From Punctularia strigosozonata HHB-11173 SS5 (Eukaryota; Basidiomycota; Agaricomycetes; Corticiales; Punctulariaceae), in the NCBI RefSeq assembly GCF_000264995.1, contig NW_006767438.1, positions 434,001-498,000 on the forward strand: a stretch of DNA of 64,000 bases. The letters are read 5' to 3'. The notes below the pieces were generated by a model. It worked only from the letters and a program-made list of their open reading frames with translations. It was not told the DNA's origin and made no database searches. The position numbers were made by a program, and so were the translations under genes. Positions 12,922-26,528 of the stretch are shown here, in pieces. Numbering within the stretch: position 1 is the stretch's first letter; each line of letters begins with the position of its first letter.

Positions 12922-14471
12922 ATGCTCGCAAGACTCGGTGCGCTTTTATTGGCTGCGGCGACGTTGGTCGCGACCGGACCAGCATCGGGTAGCCTCTCGA
13001 ACGGCGTAGAGAAGCAGCAAGCCGGCCATGGACCCATAAAACCAAAGGTGTTCATCATCAGCATGGTGTGCCCATCTGTCCTTTAGCGACGACGAAAGTG
13101 TTCTGACCAGGGTCCACGATGCTTGTAGTTCAGCCCCGAAGGTGAAACTTGGTACGGCATCCCGGAGTTCAACGTGCTGGAGCATAACATCACCGTTCCT
13201 GGCTTCTCTCCCCTGTTCCCGCAAGTGCACTGCACGAAGGATGGCGAGATCTGCCAGCTCACCACGGGAGAATCAGGTGCCTGCAGGTTTTCCCTCGCTC
13301 TCGTACATACGCTGATCATACGTTGTGTATACAGAGATCAATGCGGCCAGTACGGTGATGTCGCTCGTGACGTCGCCTCATTTTGATCTGAGGTCCACCT
13401 ATTTCCTCATCGCGGGTATCGCGGGCGGCAGTCCGACCCTCACAACCACCGGTAGCGTCACGTTCGCCCGCTATGCGGTTCAGGTTGCCCTCCAGTACGA
13501 GATCGACCCCCGAGAGGCTGGGTCGAATTTCAGCACTGGGTATTTCGCGTTTGACACCGATGCGCCGAACACGTTCCCGCAGGAGTGGTACGGAACGGAG
13601 GTCTTCGAAGTGAACGATGCTCTGCGTAAAAAGGTTCGTCTGTCTCATTGGTCAGTTTGCTCAATCCCTACTGATGCGTGGACATTAGGCCGTCGCTTTT
13701 GCCCGGAAGGCGACTCTGGTCGACAGTAACGGGGCAGCAGCGTACCGCGCGAACTATGCTAGCAACGCATCCTACAAAGCAGGAAGCTCTCCTCCGTCGG
13801 TGGTGGAGTGCGACGTCGCAACATCCGACGTCTACTTCAGCGGCGACATTCTCTGCGAACAATTTGCTATTTACACGTCGGTAATCACGAACGGTACTGG
13901 TGTGTACTGCTCGACTGCCCAGGAGGATAATGCCTCGTTGGAAGCCTTGATGCGTGGTGCGATGGCCGGCTTGGTCGACTTCAGTCGCATCATCGGTGAG
14001 CAAGCTGCCAACACGTGCGCTTCACTGATTTCTCGCCAAGCTGAGCACCACCAACAGTAATGCGCACCATCTCTGACTTTGATCGGCCATATCCTGGTAC
14101 GATCAGCATGCCATATGCCCCCCTCTCGACTGCTCACGCTGAAGTAATAGGCGAGAGCGCTCTGTACAACCTTGTGTTCGCACCGCAAGATGGTTTCGAT
14201 ATTGCGGTCGCGAACATCTACAAGGCTGGAATCAAGATCGTGCAAGGAATCCTCTCCGGGTGGAAATCAGAGTTCGAGAAGGGTATCAAGCCCACAAACT
14301 ACATCGGTGACGCCTTTGAGTCGTTAGGCGGCAAGGCTGACTTCGGGTAAGTGCCTCTCACCACCTTCAGCAGACGGCTTGCTCATTACTTGTAGCCCCG
14401 GTGAATCGTTGGCTGAAACGATTGGTTCGCTCCGGAGGAGGAGACTCCCGTCGTACCGACGTAGGCGATGA
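12922..14471 (+). CDS. purine nucleoside permease (NUP family)
   Basis: The protein opens with a signal-like segment (MLARLGALLLAAATLVA) and continues with KPKVFIISM. Family blocks include GETWYGIPEFNVLEHNITVP, FSPLFPQVHCTKDGEICQLT, TYFLIAGIAGGSPTLTTTGS, VTFARYAVQVALQYEIDPRE, EVFEVNDALRKK, ALMRGAMAGLVDFSRIIVMR and TISDFDRPYPG. This is the NUP family (PF06516), founded on Candida NUP and structurally related to nucleoside phosphorylases. Whether it transports or binds purine nucleosides here cannot be told from sequence. There are at least five short introns. The last joins KADFG to PGESLAETIG, giving an Arg-rich end at 14471; that tail is less conserved and less certain. The TATA box at 12844 fits this start. 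Confidence 0.85.
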
Positions 14472-14741
14472 ACTCAGTGCGACGAAAAAGGTGGTGATTT
14501 TCCCCGTAAAGCAGGAGCTTCGCAGCCGACCCTGAGTCAGCTTGTGATAAGTACAGTGTCTGCACCTCGGGCTTCGATAACTATCCTCGGTGTTTGCTCG
14601 CTGCTCGCTGTAGACGGGGAAACGTACTTCACGTGACAATAATTTGCATGATCTAATTTTATCTCTCGCCTGCTGAACTCTCCTGCTCCCGTGGCTCTGT
14701 GATATATATTACAGCCCTACTTGCAGCGCAACATCTACGAG

Positions 14742-17334
14742 ATGGCTGTACCCGACCCCACCGCAGTCAAGGTCTATACCGTTAACGGCCAGACGGCCGG
14801 CTCGTCCTCATCCCTTCCTGACTGGCTCACCCGCAAACGAGCAGCAAAGGGCAAGGGCAAGAAAGCGCGAAGAGAGCATATTGAGGGAACCATTGAGCTA
14901 ATCCAAGGCTTTGAGTTCCCCGAGGCAAGCAATCGCATAAAGACGACGAGGGATGGGCACCATGCGATTGCGACGGGAACGTACAAACCCCGGATGAAAG
15001 TCTGGGATCTGGACCAACTTACGCTCAAGTTCGAGCGGCATACGGACGCGGAAAACGTTGACTTTATTGTGAGTGAGTCTCGCTCTTCCATGTTCTTACC
15101 GGGTTTGATTGAGCATGATCCTGTTTGTCACCTTGTCCTCCGACAGTGCCTGTCTGACGACTGGACGAAAAGCTTGCACTTGCAAAATGACCGAACACTA
15201 GAACTCCATACCCAGGGCGGCTTTCACTATCGCACCAGGATACCCCGGTTCGGCCGCGCTTTAGCGTATCACTTCCCCTCCTGTGATGCATACGTTGCTG
15301 CGTCAGGCTCCGAGGTATACCGCCTCAACCTTGAGCAAGGCCGCTTCATGAACCCCATAAACCTGCAAGGCGACGGTGGAGAGGTCGTGCCCGGAGTAAA
15401 CACCATCGACATTAACCCCGCACATCAACTATTAGCATTCGGCACAGAGACCAACGCGACGGTCGAGTTCTGGGACCCACGATCAAGAGCGAGGGTTGGC
15501 GTCCTGCGGTTACCAAGGCAGAGGCTCGGGGGCTCTCGGTCTACAGTATTACCTGGCTTGGATGACGTGGCAGATGCGGATGGGATATCGGTAACGGCGC
15601 TCTCGTCAAGGTCGGACGGGTTGTCATACGCCATCGGAACTTCCACAGGACATACTTTGTTATACGACATACGGTCGGCTTTGCCGTTTGCTTTGAAGGA
15701 TCAGGGATACGGACTTCCAATCAAGAGGTTATCTTGGATTGAGGGTGGCAGTCGCATGGCCGGCGACGGCCTTGTTCTCAGCGCCGACACAAAGGTCATC
15801 AAAATATGGGACCGAAATACGGTTAGCTTAGCCTCGATCTAGCTGACTGTCGTCCCGACGCTGACGCGCGTACATAGCCCTCCACTAACTTCACGTCCAT
15901 AACCCCTGCAACCGATCTCAACGATGTCCACCATGTGCCCGGAAGCGGTCTCCTGCTTTGTGCGAACGAGGGCATTCAGATGAACACGTTCTTTATTCCC
16001 CAGCTCGGACCTGCTCCTCGTTGGTGCAGTTTCCTTGAAAACATCACGGAAGAGATGGAGGACCAAACTACTCGGACAGCCTACGAGGACTACAAGTTCG
16101 TCGAGAGGAGGGAACTCACGAGGTGCGTTCGCTTTGTCTTGCGGTTGCACGATCTTCTGAAGCTCTTCCGATCTTTAGTCTGGGTCTGGATCATCTCATT
16201 GGTACACCGGCACTCAAGCCATACATGCATGGCTACTTCTTGTCGCTCAAGCTGTACGACACCGCCCGCGTCATCGCGAATCCTTTCGCGTACGAGGAAC
16301 ATCGCGAGAAGCAGATCAAGGAGAAGATGGACAAGCTCGCAGACACGCGCATCCGAACGCGCAAGGACGTGAGCGTAAAGGTCAATAAGGCGCTCGCTGA
16401 ACGCGTGAAGAGGGAGGAGGAGCGGGAGAGGAAACGCCGCGAGAAGAAGTTGGAGCGCTTGAAAGCGAAGGCGGCGGCGGCAGAAGGGGCTGATGAGCCG
16501 ATGGTCATCGACCAGGACGAGCCTGCGCCGGAGAGCGGCAAGCAGACGCTGCTCAACGACCCGCGTTTCACTGCGCTGTTCGAGGATCCTGAGTTCCAGG
16601 TGGATGAGACGACGAGAGAGTTCGCTCTGATGAACCCCTCCATGGCGGCCCACCGCCAGACTGAGGCCTCTTCGGGATCTGCTGCTAGCCGGCGCATGAA
16701 GACCGCAGTTGAGGAAGAGGAAGAAGAGAGCGACCGCTCTTCAAGCGACGGCCTTGGCGAAAGCGACGACGAAGACGCTCGAAGTGATGATAGCAGTGAT
16801 GCTGGCGGTATGTCCAACCATTCCCGCTCATGGGGTTTATCGGTAACCCCGCCTTCCGCAGACCTGGGCTTTGACGATCCTCGAACAAAGCTCCCTGTGC
16901 CTGAGGAGCAAGTGCCGCACTCGGCGCGGCGTAAGCCGAACGTGCAGTTCGTCCCCCTTCGGGCCCAGGCCGACAGCGGTGCCCGCACAGACAGGAACGC
17001 TGCATTTGGCCAACGGCGTTCTGGCGGCGGAAGCGGGCAGTCGGCAGCCAAGCCAAAAGGCAGATCATCGTCGCACGGTGGCGGAGGATCGGGCAACGTG
17101 GAAATGACCTGGGTCCCCTCGGCATCGGCCGCGCGAGACCAAGGTATATCTGAGAAAGCGGGGAAGGGCAAAGGGCGAACGAAGAGCGTAGAAAGATTTG
17201 GGGCGGGCTTGGAGAGGGGCGGAGAGGAAGAGCGGCGCCGGGACCAGATGAGTGAAAGCGAGCGGAAAGGTCGCACGCAAAGGAGGAAGGGCATTCGGAG
17301 CGGGAGCAAGAACGCCATCTTTGGACGAACATGA
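14742..17334 (+). CDS. ENP2: U3 snoRNP-associated WD40 protein Enp2/NOL10
   Basis: Enp2 (human NOL10) is an essential nucleolar WD40 protein of the small-subunit processome needed for 18S rRNA maturation. The start at 14742 gives MAVPDPTAVKVYTVNGQT, preferred over an in-frame Met seven codons upstream because it aligns with the family's short N-terminus. Diagnostic blocks are RIKTTRDGHHAIATGTYKP, FHYRTRIPRFGRALAYHFPS, VNTIDINPAHQLLAFGTE, VEFWDPRSRARVGVLRLP, LCANEGIQMNTFFIPQLGPA, PALKPYMHGYFLSLKLYDTA and LLNDPRFTALFEDPEFQVDE. Three introns interrupt it, near 15070-15150, 15820-15880 and 16120-16180. The last 250 residues are charged and disordered, as in relatives. It converges with MutY. Confidence 0.92.
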
Positions 17335-17665
17335 CCGAGCAAGTACCGACTGTAGGCGCTTTTCTTCTGCAGTTGATGTCGGAGTGCGCGTCAGCAGTTG
17401 GGGATCCATGGTACATCATTTCTGCGACCTAGTGATCTGGTATATTGAGTTCAAGGCAATCAAAATGGATATATACGTATATGAGGGTATACTATCCACC
17501 GGAAGGCCATCTGAAGAATGTCTATGGATCGCCTATATGGTCCTGGCTGATGTCTATGCCGACAGACATCGTTGAATGGTGGTACTCGAGGAGCTCTGTG
17601 CGTGAGCTCTCTTCTGAGGCGTGCTCACGCTTTCTCCCATAACTTACGAGTTAAGTTCCACACCT
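17335..17665. other. short convergent spacer
   Basis: This 331-bp stretch lies between the stops of ENP2 and MutY and should contain both 3' ends. Nothing else was recognised. Confidence 0.5.
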
Positions 17666-19674
17666 TCATAACTCCAGTGCCCACGCTGCGTAATGAGTCC
17701 GAGGCTTAGTGTCATGCCTGGACATGAGGACAGTAATGGCGTACTTCGCATCAGAAACCTGCTCCAGCGTCGTCCATCGGCTGATTGGCGCTGCCGTGTT
17801 GACAACGCTACCCTTTGCCGCCGTCTTATTGCCCTTCCGTGGCTTGATCGTCCTGTCGATGATGGACGTACTCTTCAGCGCAGGAGGCGTCTGTCCTCCT
17901 TCTAGGATGACCCACTGCACGCGGTAGGTCTTCCTTATGTGGCTGAACACATGGATCACATCCCCGACAGTTCGGACGGAGGTAATCTGCACGCCACCGT
18001 TCGCAACACCGTCTTCCGCAGCCACTACGGCAGTGCCGTGTTCTTGGCTCGGGTTCGTGAAGGGTGGTGGAGACACGGCGAGAAGGTCGCACAGCAGCGT
18101 GTGAGGCACCTTGAGCAGCTCATCACCCGCGATCTTCGGATTCACATCGGGCATCGTTGGAAACTCGTGCAAGCCGCCGAGTAAACCTAGCAAGTGAATT
18201 GGGGTTGAACTTCTCGACGCAGAGCTCAGGGTTGTAAGTGGATGTGCCCACCACGAACCTCCGTCCGGCCGCCTCACTAAGAGAAAATGTCGATCGACCG
18301 GTATTGAATGCGTTGAATAGGGGCGCCACTCGATCACGTTAACGATATCGGTTTCTTCTCGAGCTTTCTTCCGTTGCGCCTTCATAGGGTACGCCGTGAC
18401 AGGTGTTCCTGAAGGCGAAGGCAGAGGTTCGCAGAGTTTACAAAGCTCCTCGATGTCCGGGATCAAGTTGCCAGCCACATACTGTCGACAAGAGCACATT
18501 CAGGGGAATGCCTATGCTTACATCGAAGCTACTTACCTGTGACTGCGTTTCCTGCTGGTAAGCGACACATTCCTCTCTGATCGGGCATTCCTGACAATTC
18601 GGATCGCGAACTTTGCAAACCGTGCTTCCCAACTCGATCAATGCCTGGTTGAGATCCCCGGGTCGCTCGGAAACTTCAACGAGGCTCGTTGCTGCGGCCC
18701 ATAGTATATCAAGGGTAGTCTTAGCCTTAGGGAGTGCGTGTAAGGCCAACACGCGAGATAGAAGTCGATGGACGTTGCCGTCTAGCTGGGAAAAGGGTCA
18801 GAAAAAAATAAGGTATCATACTGCCGATGATACGAACCACAGGCACGCGTTCATTGTAAGAGATGGAACAAATGGCACCGGCGCTGTAACGACCGATCCC
18901 TGGGACGTTGGCTTCCATATCCTTTGCATTGTCGGGAAGGAAACCTCCCAGCTCTGACACAACCTTTTGAGCTCCTGTGGTGACAGGTCAGAGACAAGCA
19001 TTACGTTATGATACGTACTCGCCTGCAAGTAGCCGCGCAGCTCGCGAGTAGTAGCCCAAGCCCTTCCAGAGACCATTGACCGTCTCGGTGTCAGAGGACG
19101 CCTGAAGAACATGAACATGCAATCGGAGACGCAAAAAAACAGGGCTCACAAGTTCTTTTATTGTTGGGAACCTATAATCTGGTGTGAGTGATTGTACAGG
19201 CTAGTATGTATACTCTACGCACTTCGACATCCATCTGTTGTAGTAGGGTATGACGGTCGCGACTTGCGTTTGTTGCAACATAATTTCCGATATCCACACC
19301 TATAAAAGCCTTCAATGTCGCTTTATCTTATATGTACAACACAGAGAGCGGTTCAATACCTCGTAGGCGCGTTGAGCCTTTTCCTCGGGTGTCCATGACG
19401 CGTTGTAAGGTTTGCGCCAGGGCATGCCGCGGGCTGCGTGCACAGTACCATACCATTGTAGTAGTGCTTCTTCCAGACGTTCCGGGTACTTGATAGAATG
19501 TCGTGATACACCATGTGTACTGGCAGCGTCGATGTCAGAGGTTGATTCTGCGTGGCTCGCTGCGGCCTTCTTTGTTTTCGGTGTTGTTCGTTGTAAACCG
19601 TTCGTCGTGCGCCGTCTCTTAGTGGGTCTATATTCCTCTGAGTCTGACAGTACGTAGTCATCGTCGGTGGACAT
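17666..19674 (-). CDS. MYH1: A/G-specific adenine DNA glycosylase (MutY/MYH)
   Basis: MutY removes adenine paired with 8-oxoguanine. The catalytic helix reads [15 protein letters not shown] with its essential Glu. The helix-hairpin-helix reads [12 protein letters not shown], followed by [14 protein letters not shown]. The Fe4S4 loop is [16 protein letters not shown], with four cysteines in the usual CX6CX2CX5C spacing. [15 protein letters not shown] precedes it. The C-terminal 270 residues form the Nudix-like domain that recognises 8-oxoguanine. The N-terminus is disordered with a basic PTKRRRT motif that could be a nuclear signal. I chose the Met at 19674 ([15 protein letters not shown]); an in-frame Met at 19737 is possible. 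At least seven introns are present. The gene looks complete. Confidence 0.9.
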
Positions 19675-20252
19675 ATTGCAGCAGTCAGAGAGTAACTCCA
19701 CTTGTAAGTTGTTTACCTTCACCCACCGTTCGGTCACGAGGTTCAGCGCGTTACTGACTTTCGCGGCTGCGCGTCACGCGAGATTACGCGTGTCGTGTGT
19801 CGCCGCGTGAAGAGGCCCGGGTGCAAATCCTGGACACAAAATCGGATCTTGTGCTCGCAAGCACGGACCCAATGGTATCTCGAGCATTCGATAATGGAAT
19901 TGCTGCGCGAACAAGGATTTCGCAGGGAGCGAAAAGCGTGGCATTGTCCTTCGGAGAATTTCATCACCAGCGCCAAGCATCTCTATATCCTCGCGCATGG
20001 GAAGATCGGCACCGCACACGACTAAAAGCATGAAACGAATGGACGGGGATCAGAGCGACTCCACGGTCGTGTAAGTACGCGTGCGCCGTGCTTCAGCCAC
20101 ATCTGGCAGGAAACCACGTATGGAACGACCACATCGTAGCTGCCTCCACAAGACCGAACGGATGCCGTTCGCTACTAGGTTCGGGAATACCGGTGTACCA
20201 GGATTACAGAAGGAATAGGCCATAGACTCCCAACATATATACAGCCGTCACC
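19675..20252. other. spacer between MutY and SURF4 genes
   Basis: This 578-bp stretch lies upstream of MutY and downstream of SURF4. Short overlapping frames on both strands match nothing I know. A T-arm-like hairpin near 19818 was examined and rejected as a tRNA. Confidence 0.5.
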
Positions 20253-21412
<1,160 letters not shown>

Positions 21413-24400
21413 GGTGAAAACGAAGGGAGAACAAAGAACGAGGAATGTTCGAGCTGCACGTCTCCGCCAGACGCAAGCGTAGTACGTGGCAGAGCGTGAG
21501 AAATTTAGCACCGCTTCTTGCTCGGGCACTGCAATCCTCGCGTTTCATGGTAGGCGTTGGACGAGCACCATCAAAAGTGATCAACGCGGAGTTGTACCCA
21601 AAAGTCGACAATCAGCCTGGTTAACATCAGTAGCAAACGCCATGAGGTGGGCTTTTGCTCGCTTTTGTGCTTGGGATGATGCTAGCTCTGATCCGGAGAG
21701 CTAGCAATCTTCCGGTGCAGGAGCTGAAGCCTTGGGTGATGTCGCATGAATGATTATCGTCGGCAAATTAACGCTGGGGTGGCTCCAGTTAGGAAGGGCT
21801 TGCTTTTCCATCGATATATGCGCCCTCCTGAAACATGCAAACAAGACGTCCGAACCGGATTATGTTGAACCAGGGTCGGCGAGGGTCCGAGTTGTATCCA
21901 GTGGCATGTGAGTACACCGCTTCTGACAACGCCGCCTTCAGCAATGAATAATCTCAGGTAGGGTCCTTCGCACTCTCCTGCGAATTCTCAACACAGGGCT
22001 AGACGACACCGAGACATCGACATCCGCTCGCTGACGGCTAGCTCCGAGCACCTCGTAGCTCCTCGGTAAATGGAACCACCGCTTCTGTCTAGTGGACCGC
22101 AGGAGGCCCGAACGGGAACCACACGCAAACGCCCGCAACGTCACAAACCGGATTGGAAACCGCATGTCCTTACTGGTCGCGATGCGCGCCTGAATCACAT
22201 CTCTTTAGGAACACTTTCATCTCGTCCGCGGACGTCTCGGAGGCCGACTCACTCACCATTCAACCTGGCACTAGATCTCTTCTCGTGCACTCGCATAAAG
22301 TTAAGAATACAACCCGATTCTACATGACCGTGTATTGTCAAGCGGATGAGGCATGTGGAGGTTCGTGTCAGAGCCTCGTTCAGTTCCGGCATTCTGGTCT
22401 TCGCCCCCCGCCCTCAGATTCATTGACATGTCTCGGGTAAACATGAAAACACGCGTCACCCATCTTGACACCGTTCAGGAAAGTGACTTAGCTATGAAGG
22501 TCTAACCCCTACGGCTCCGTGGTTGATACATATGGCAAGGTATGGAACTCTCGGAGTACGAACCATCTTCTCTCTGCTTAGCTCCATAGGTTATCAATTG
22601 AGATTCGGGACCTGACAAGGTTGTCTGGGAGCGAGTTACGGTAAGACTTCGTCACTTGTTCGAAACATACTAGCACTACCTCCGACTTACGACCCTGCAC
22701 CAGACCCGATGTGCCGTCGGGGTGAAGCTACTCGCATGGCATAATAGGCACCGCACTATCCGACCGACTATGGCTCTTCGTTGTCCGTATGTTAAATGAT
22801 CATGTGCCGTCACAGGCGCAGTGCCATATTGCGGCACTCGATCACCAACAGCTGGCGGATATCTTCTCGCGGGACCTGACGTCTTTGACGTTACGTCCGT
22901 CGAATACCCCTACCCGGCGATAGCGGTGCCAGCGTTACCTTGAAGAACCTCCACTGATGCTGGGAATAGTCGTCGCATAATGGGGGTTTAGTGAGTTTTT
23001 ACCGCTCGATTTCCCGATCCGCTTCCTCGACGGAGTAAGTTGTTTCTTTTTGGCTCATTTCAGTCCAGCGAGTAAACCTGTCTACGCAGTGGTTGACGTA
23101 CAGCTCTTGAATGAGGAACCAATCGTCACTGTGTAATATGCTGCATCGCTAGGCGCCTGCGCGGCCTTGACAGGATACTGCAGTTTGTCTGGCGACCGGC
23201 TCGCTTTGGCGCACTGCGGTCTGAATACCAGCGATTGTTGTCTAGCGTGAGTGTTACCATCAGTGACTTGCGTGTTTGGCTGAACTCTGTTTCGTGCGCT
23301 TCCCAACTGTGTTCACTCAGCTTCTCACCAGCTCAAAAATATTCGAACCTTCTCCCATGATTCTGGAAAGTAGCGTCACGGCAACAAATGACCTTCGCAC
23401 ACAGTTGATGACACCATGTTTGTGACCTAATGGCGGTCTAGCTACGCCAGTCAAGATTCTATCACTTTCCAAGGAGCTAATGAACTGCCGATCCTAGGCT
23501 GCGACACCACACGTTTGTCGTTGATGCCATTGGTGCGTAAGATCCCGATCATAAGTTTTCCGTGACACCATGCAGGCAGGTGTTTCACTTTCAAGTCGGC
23601 ATCTCCAGAACCCTGAAAGGGGTCGACTCGCAAAAGTTGTGGGGTCAATGAACGTATCTCGGACTCCTGAAGGATCAGCGGTTCATCATCCAAACAAGGC
23701 AGAGTGCAATCCGCCCGTCTGGGCAGGCGAAACCCCCTTCGCCATCGTTCTCCTCCGACATCGCTCCGTTTCGAGGCCGTCCTTCCACACCGATGAAAAG
23801 CCGCAGGAGTGTCCCCAAACATGTGCACGATGATGCAACCGATAGTCGTTGAATCGAAGAACACCGGCAGAAGGTGTACAGCTGACGACAGAAACGGTAT
23901 ACTTCTCGAAATACCACGGCTTCGGCGTCGACAGATACTGTTTTCTATCCTCCCACGGCTGACAGCCTCAATCGATGGTGAGCAACTCATGATAATGACT
24001 CCACCGGTCTTTCACCCCTTCTCACACCTTTTTTGTGCCGTGAACGCCGCTCAGGGTCCACGCCTCCTCTCTTCTGTGATATCTTGAACGCATCCAGACC
24101 CGCGAGCGGGTACGCCGGATAATCGGCTCGCCTCAAGTAAGGGCCCGTTATCCCGTCCAAGTTTCAGGGGCTGCAGTTTCGGCCCTCCCACAGTTTACGT
24201 TCCCCATGTGCACGATAGTGCTCTCTACCCTCACCGTTCATTGGCGCGACCTTGCAGCATGAAATGCTCAATGTAGATGCGTGACGACCTCTGCAATCAA
24301 TCTCATGCGAGTAGTGACGGCTATTACCATAGGGGTGCGTGAGGGTTACAGATCAGACGATTGCGCCTTTGTCCCATCGTTGACTTGTCAACAGTACTAC

Positions 24401-26528
24401 TTCCGTTGTGCGGAGACACGTTCTATGTCGACCTCGACGCCCAAGAAGTATGTGCGGCCGCTGATTGGTGCAGGAACCCCCTTTCATCGCCAACTGTCTG
24501 ATGGATACTTCAATTATGCATTATGCCCCGCTCGTCTCCGAAGTGCAGGTAGCACGGAGCTCTAGACCAGGCAGGTCTGCTTCCGTTTAGGTTCTTCTGC
24601 GATCCCAAGGTTTATGTATTATGTCAGCGGCAAAATTTGTCCGTTCGGCCCCAAGATTCGGGGAACGTCAGCGGCGATTCAAAAGGGACGGCGGTGTGAA
24701 CGCGTCTGCCTCATTCGCCTGAAGGCGTCTGGCCCATATCCGACGAGGCCGCTTCCGCCATGGTTTTGGTCCCGATTCGCCAATCGTAATTCTCCAGAAG
24801 CTGTCTACCATCCTAGGTGGCGGTCAATGGCGGCGCTGAACGAACTCTGCGTTTAATTTCCGGCGCTTGATTGAGTTCGCCAGGGAATCCGAACGTGTCT
24901 CTAAAGCCTAACTTCGCCCATGGGAAGCCCCCGTTTATGGGATACGGCTTTCTCTGCGTCTGCGCCTAAGACTGCGGTTCATCCCACACTCGTGCGCCTA
25001 GGCTCCGCGAGCTCAGCTTGAGGGCGACAGGGTCACGCCGGCGACTTAACCCACCTTCACTCTAGTCTGATTTTCACCGGCATGAGATCAGTAGGAGCGT
25101 TACTCGTATCGGTGACCTGAGAATCAAGTTCTTGCTGGACGAGTCTGATGATCAACATCATACATCAGACGCCAGATAGATGAAAGATTGGAGTGCAGAT
25201 GAGGTGTCTTCTCATGCTAGACTTTATCCCCCGAGGGAGTCGCTTTAACCGAGTCCGACTCAATTTAGTTTTTCGCAGGGCATTATGCCCCGTAAGGATC
25301 ACCGTGAGCGCTGTGTTCAGAGCGTCAGCCGTCAAGTGAGAGGAATCGGAAAGGAGGCGTGGGCCCAACAGCCAACAGCTGTGTGGTACCGATGTGCTTC
25401 CCGTGAGATTGGGTTTGGGCATTACAAATGCTTAGCCTCGGCCGAGGCCATTCGGCTAACCCTGTTATGCTCATCACGGCCCGGAAACCTTGCATCCCCG
25501 TCTCGGCAACGAACAACACCTTTGAATGGCCGCCGACATCTTCCCGGTATTCCGACGTTGAAGCTGCGCGGCGATGTTGGAATATGGACTGGTCTTGACA
25601 CAAGAAGACTCAGAAGAGAGTCGGGCTCAAGGCTGGACCATGGGAGAGGGCGGGATTGAGTACGGCATCGTACATACCAGTTGCTGTCAGTGCTCGTCCT
25701 CGTCGAGAGCCGCGGATTTAGAAAAGGTCCCGATCGCGGCGATTCCAGGAACGGAGGTAACGGCTGGCATACTCGATTCCTTTCCGGCCTTTTGGAGGAG
25801 AAACGGCCATGTCTGCCGACATTTCCCGCTTGGGCAACGGCACAGAGCTGCGAACCACACGTATCAGGTGCTTGTTCTCCCGGAGAACAACATGGCGATC
25901 GACCTGAAAGGTATAACGCGAAAGTCGCATCTCCGCCGCCCGCCTGCGCGTATTTCATATACTTCCATCTGGCTCAGATAGACGCTGCGATGGAGGTTTC
26001 CGCCGACTCACGAGGCTATTGATTGCTTTCATCAAGAATTCACTCCCAACACCGGCCGCGGGACAGCCTGCGAGCATCCCATCTGAGGGCTGTACGTACT
26101 CAACGGGAACCCTTCACGTTTCTTGCCATAAGCAGCGGCATCCAGAGTTCGCCAATGTCGAGCCATATCAAGTCACATTCCCCACAGAATACGAAGCGGA
26201 GTGCGCCCACATGCTACAGCCCGGATAGCGAGCGATGACGATAGGAGCGTGACCTTCCGTACTAAAACCCATCTTCCGCCGGTCACTCATTCCGTATTTC
26301 AAGAATTTTGCCGAGAAGCTTACGTTTAGGTTTGCTATGGATGGCCGGTTCCAACCTTTTGGTCCCAGAGCGATTAATTATGAAAGGCTAAATCGGCACC
26401 GGCTTCTATCTCACCTGTTCCTGGAGGCCAATCCTTTTGTATCCGTCACGGAGACCTATAATAACCCAGGCGGCATTTGCCTCGTCACCGTTTCGAATCC
26501 CCCTCCTTCATCCTCACCAGATTTATCC
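21413..26528. other. large gene-poor region upstream of the Gti1/Pac2 gene
   Basis: About 5.1 kb contains no recognisable gene on either strand. Frames up to 180 codons occur (for example 23451-23990 minus and 25422-25958 minus), but they overlap one another, lack family motifs and do not chain through introns. I saw no transposon protein, no long terminal repeats and no obvious A+T drift. The SURF4 promoter should occupy the left end. The rest may be the promoter or a long 5' leader of the Gti1/Pac2 gene; that is inference. Confidence 0.45.

Noticed and set aside
16233-17342. Minus-strand 369-codon frame
   Set aside because: It is the mirror of the ENP2 charged tail; the plus frame carries the family motifs, and Ser/Leu/Arg bias is typical of a reversed Glu/Lys-rich gene.
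19818-19833. T-arm-like hairpin suggesting a tRNA
   Set aside because: The five-base stem and seven-base loop resemble a T-arm, but the loop has G at position 55 and no matching acceptor, D or anticodon arms lie upstream.
23451-23990. 179-codon minus frame in the gene-poor region
   Set aside because: It overlaps other frames, has no family motif, no believable splice extension and biased composition; it looks like chance.
25422-25958. 178-codon minus frame in the gene-poor region
   Set aside because: Overlapped by three plus frames of similar length and without recognisable domains; treated as chance.
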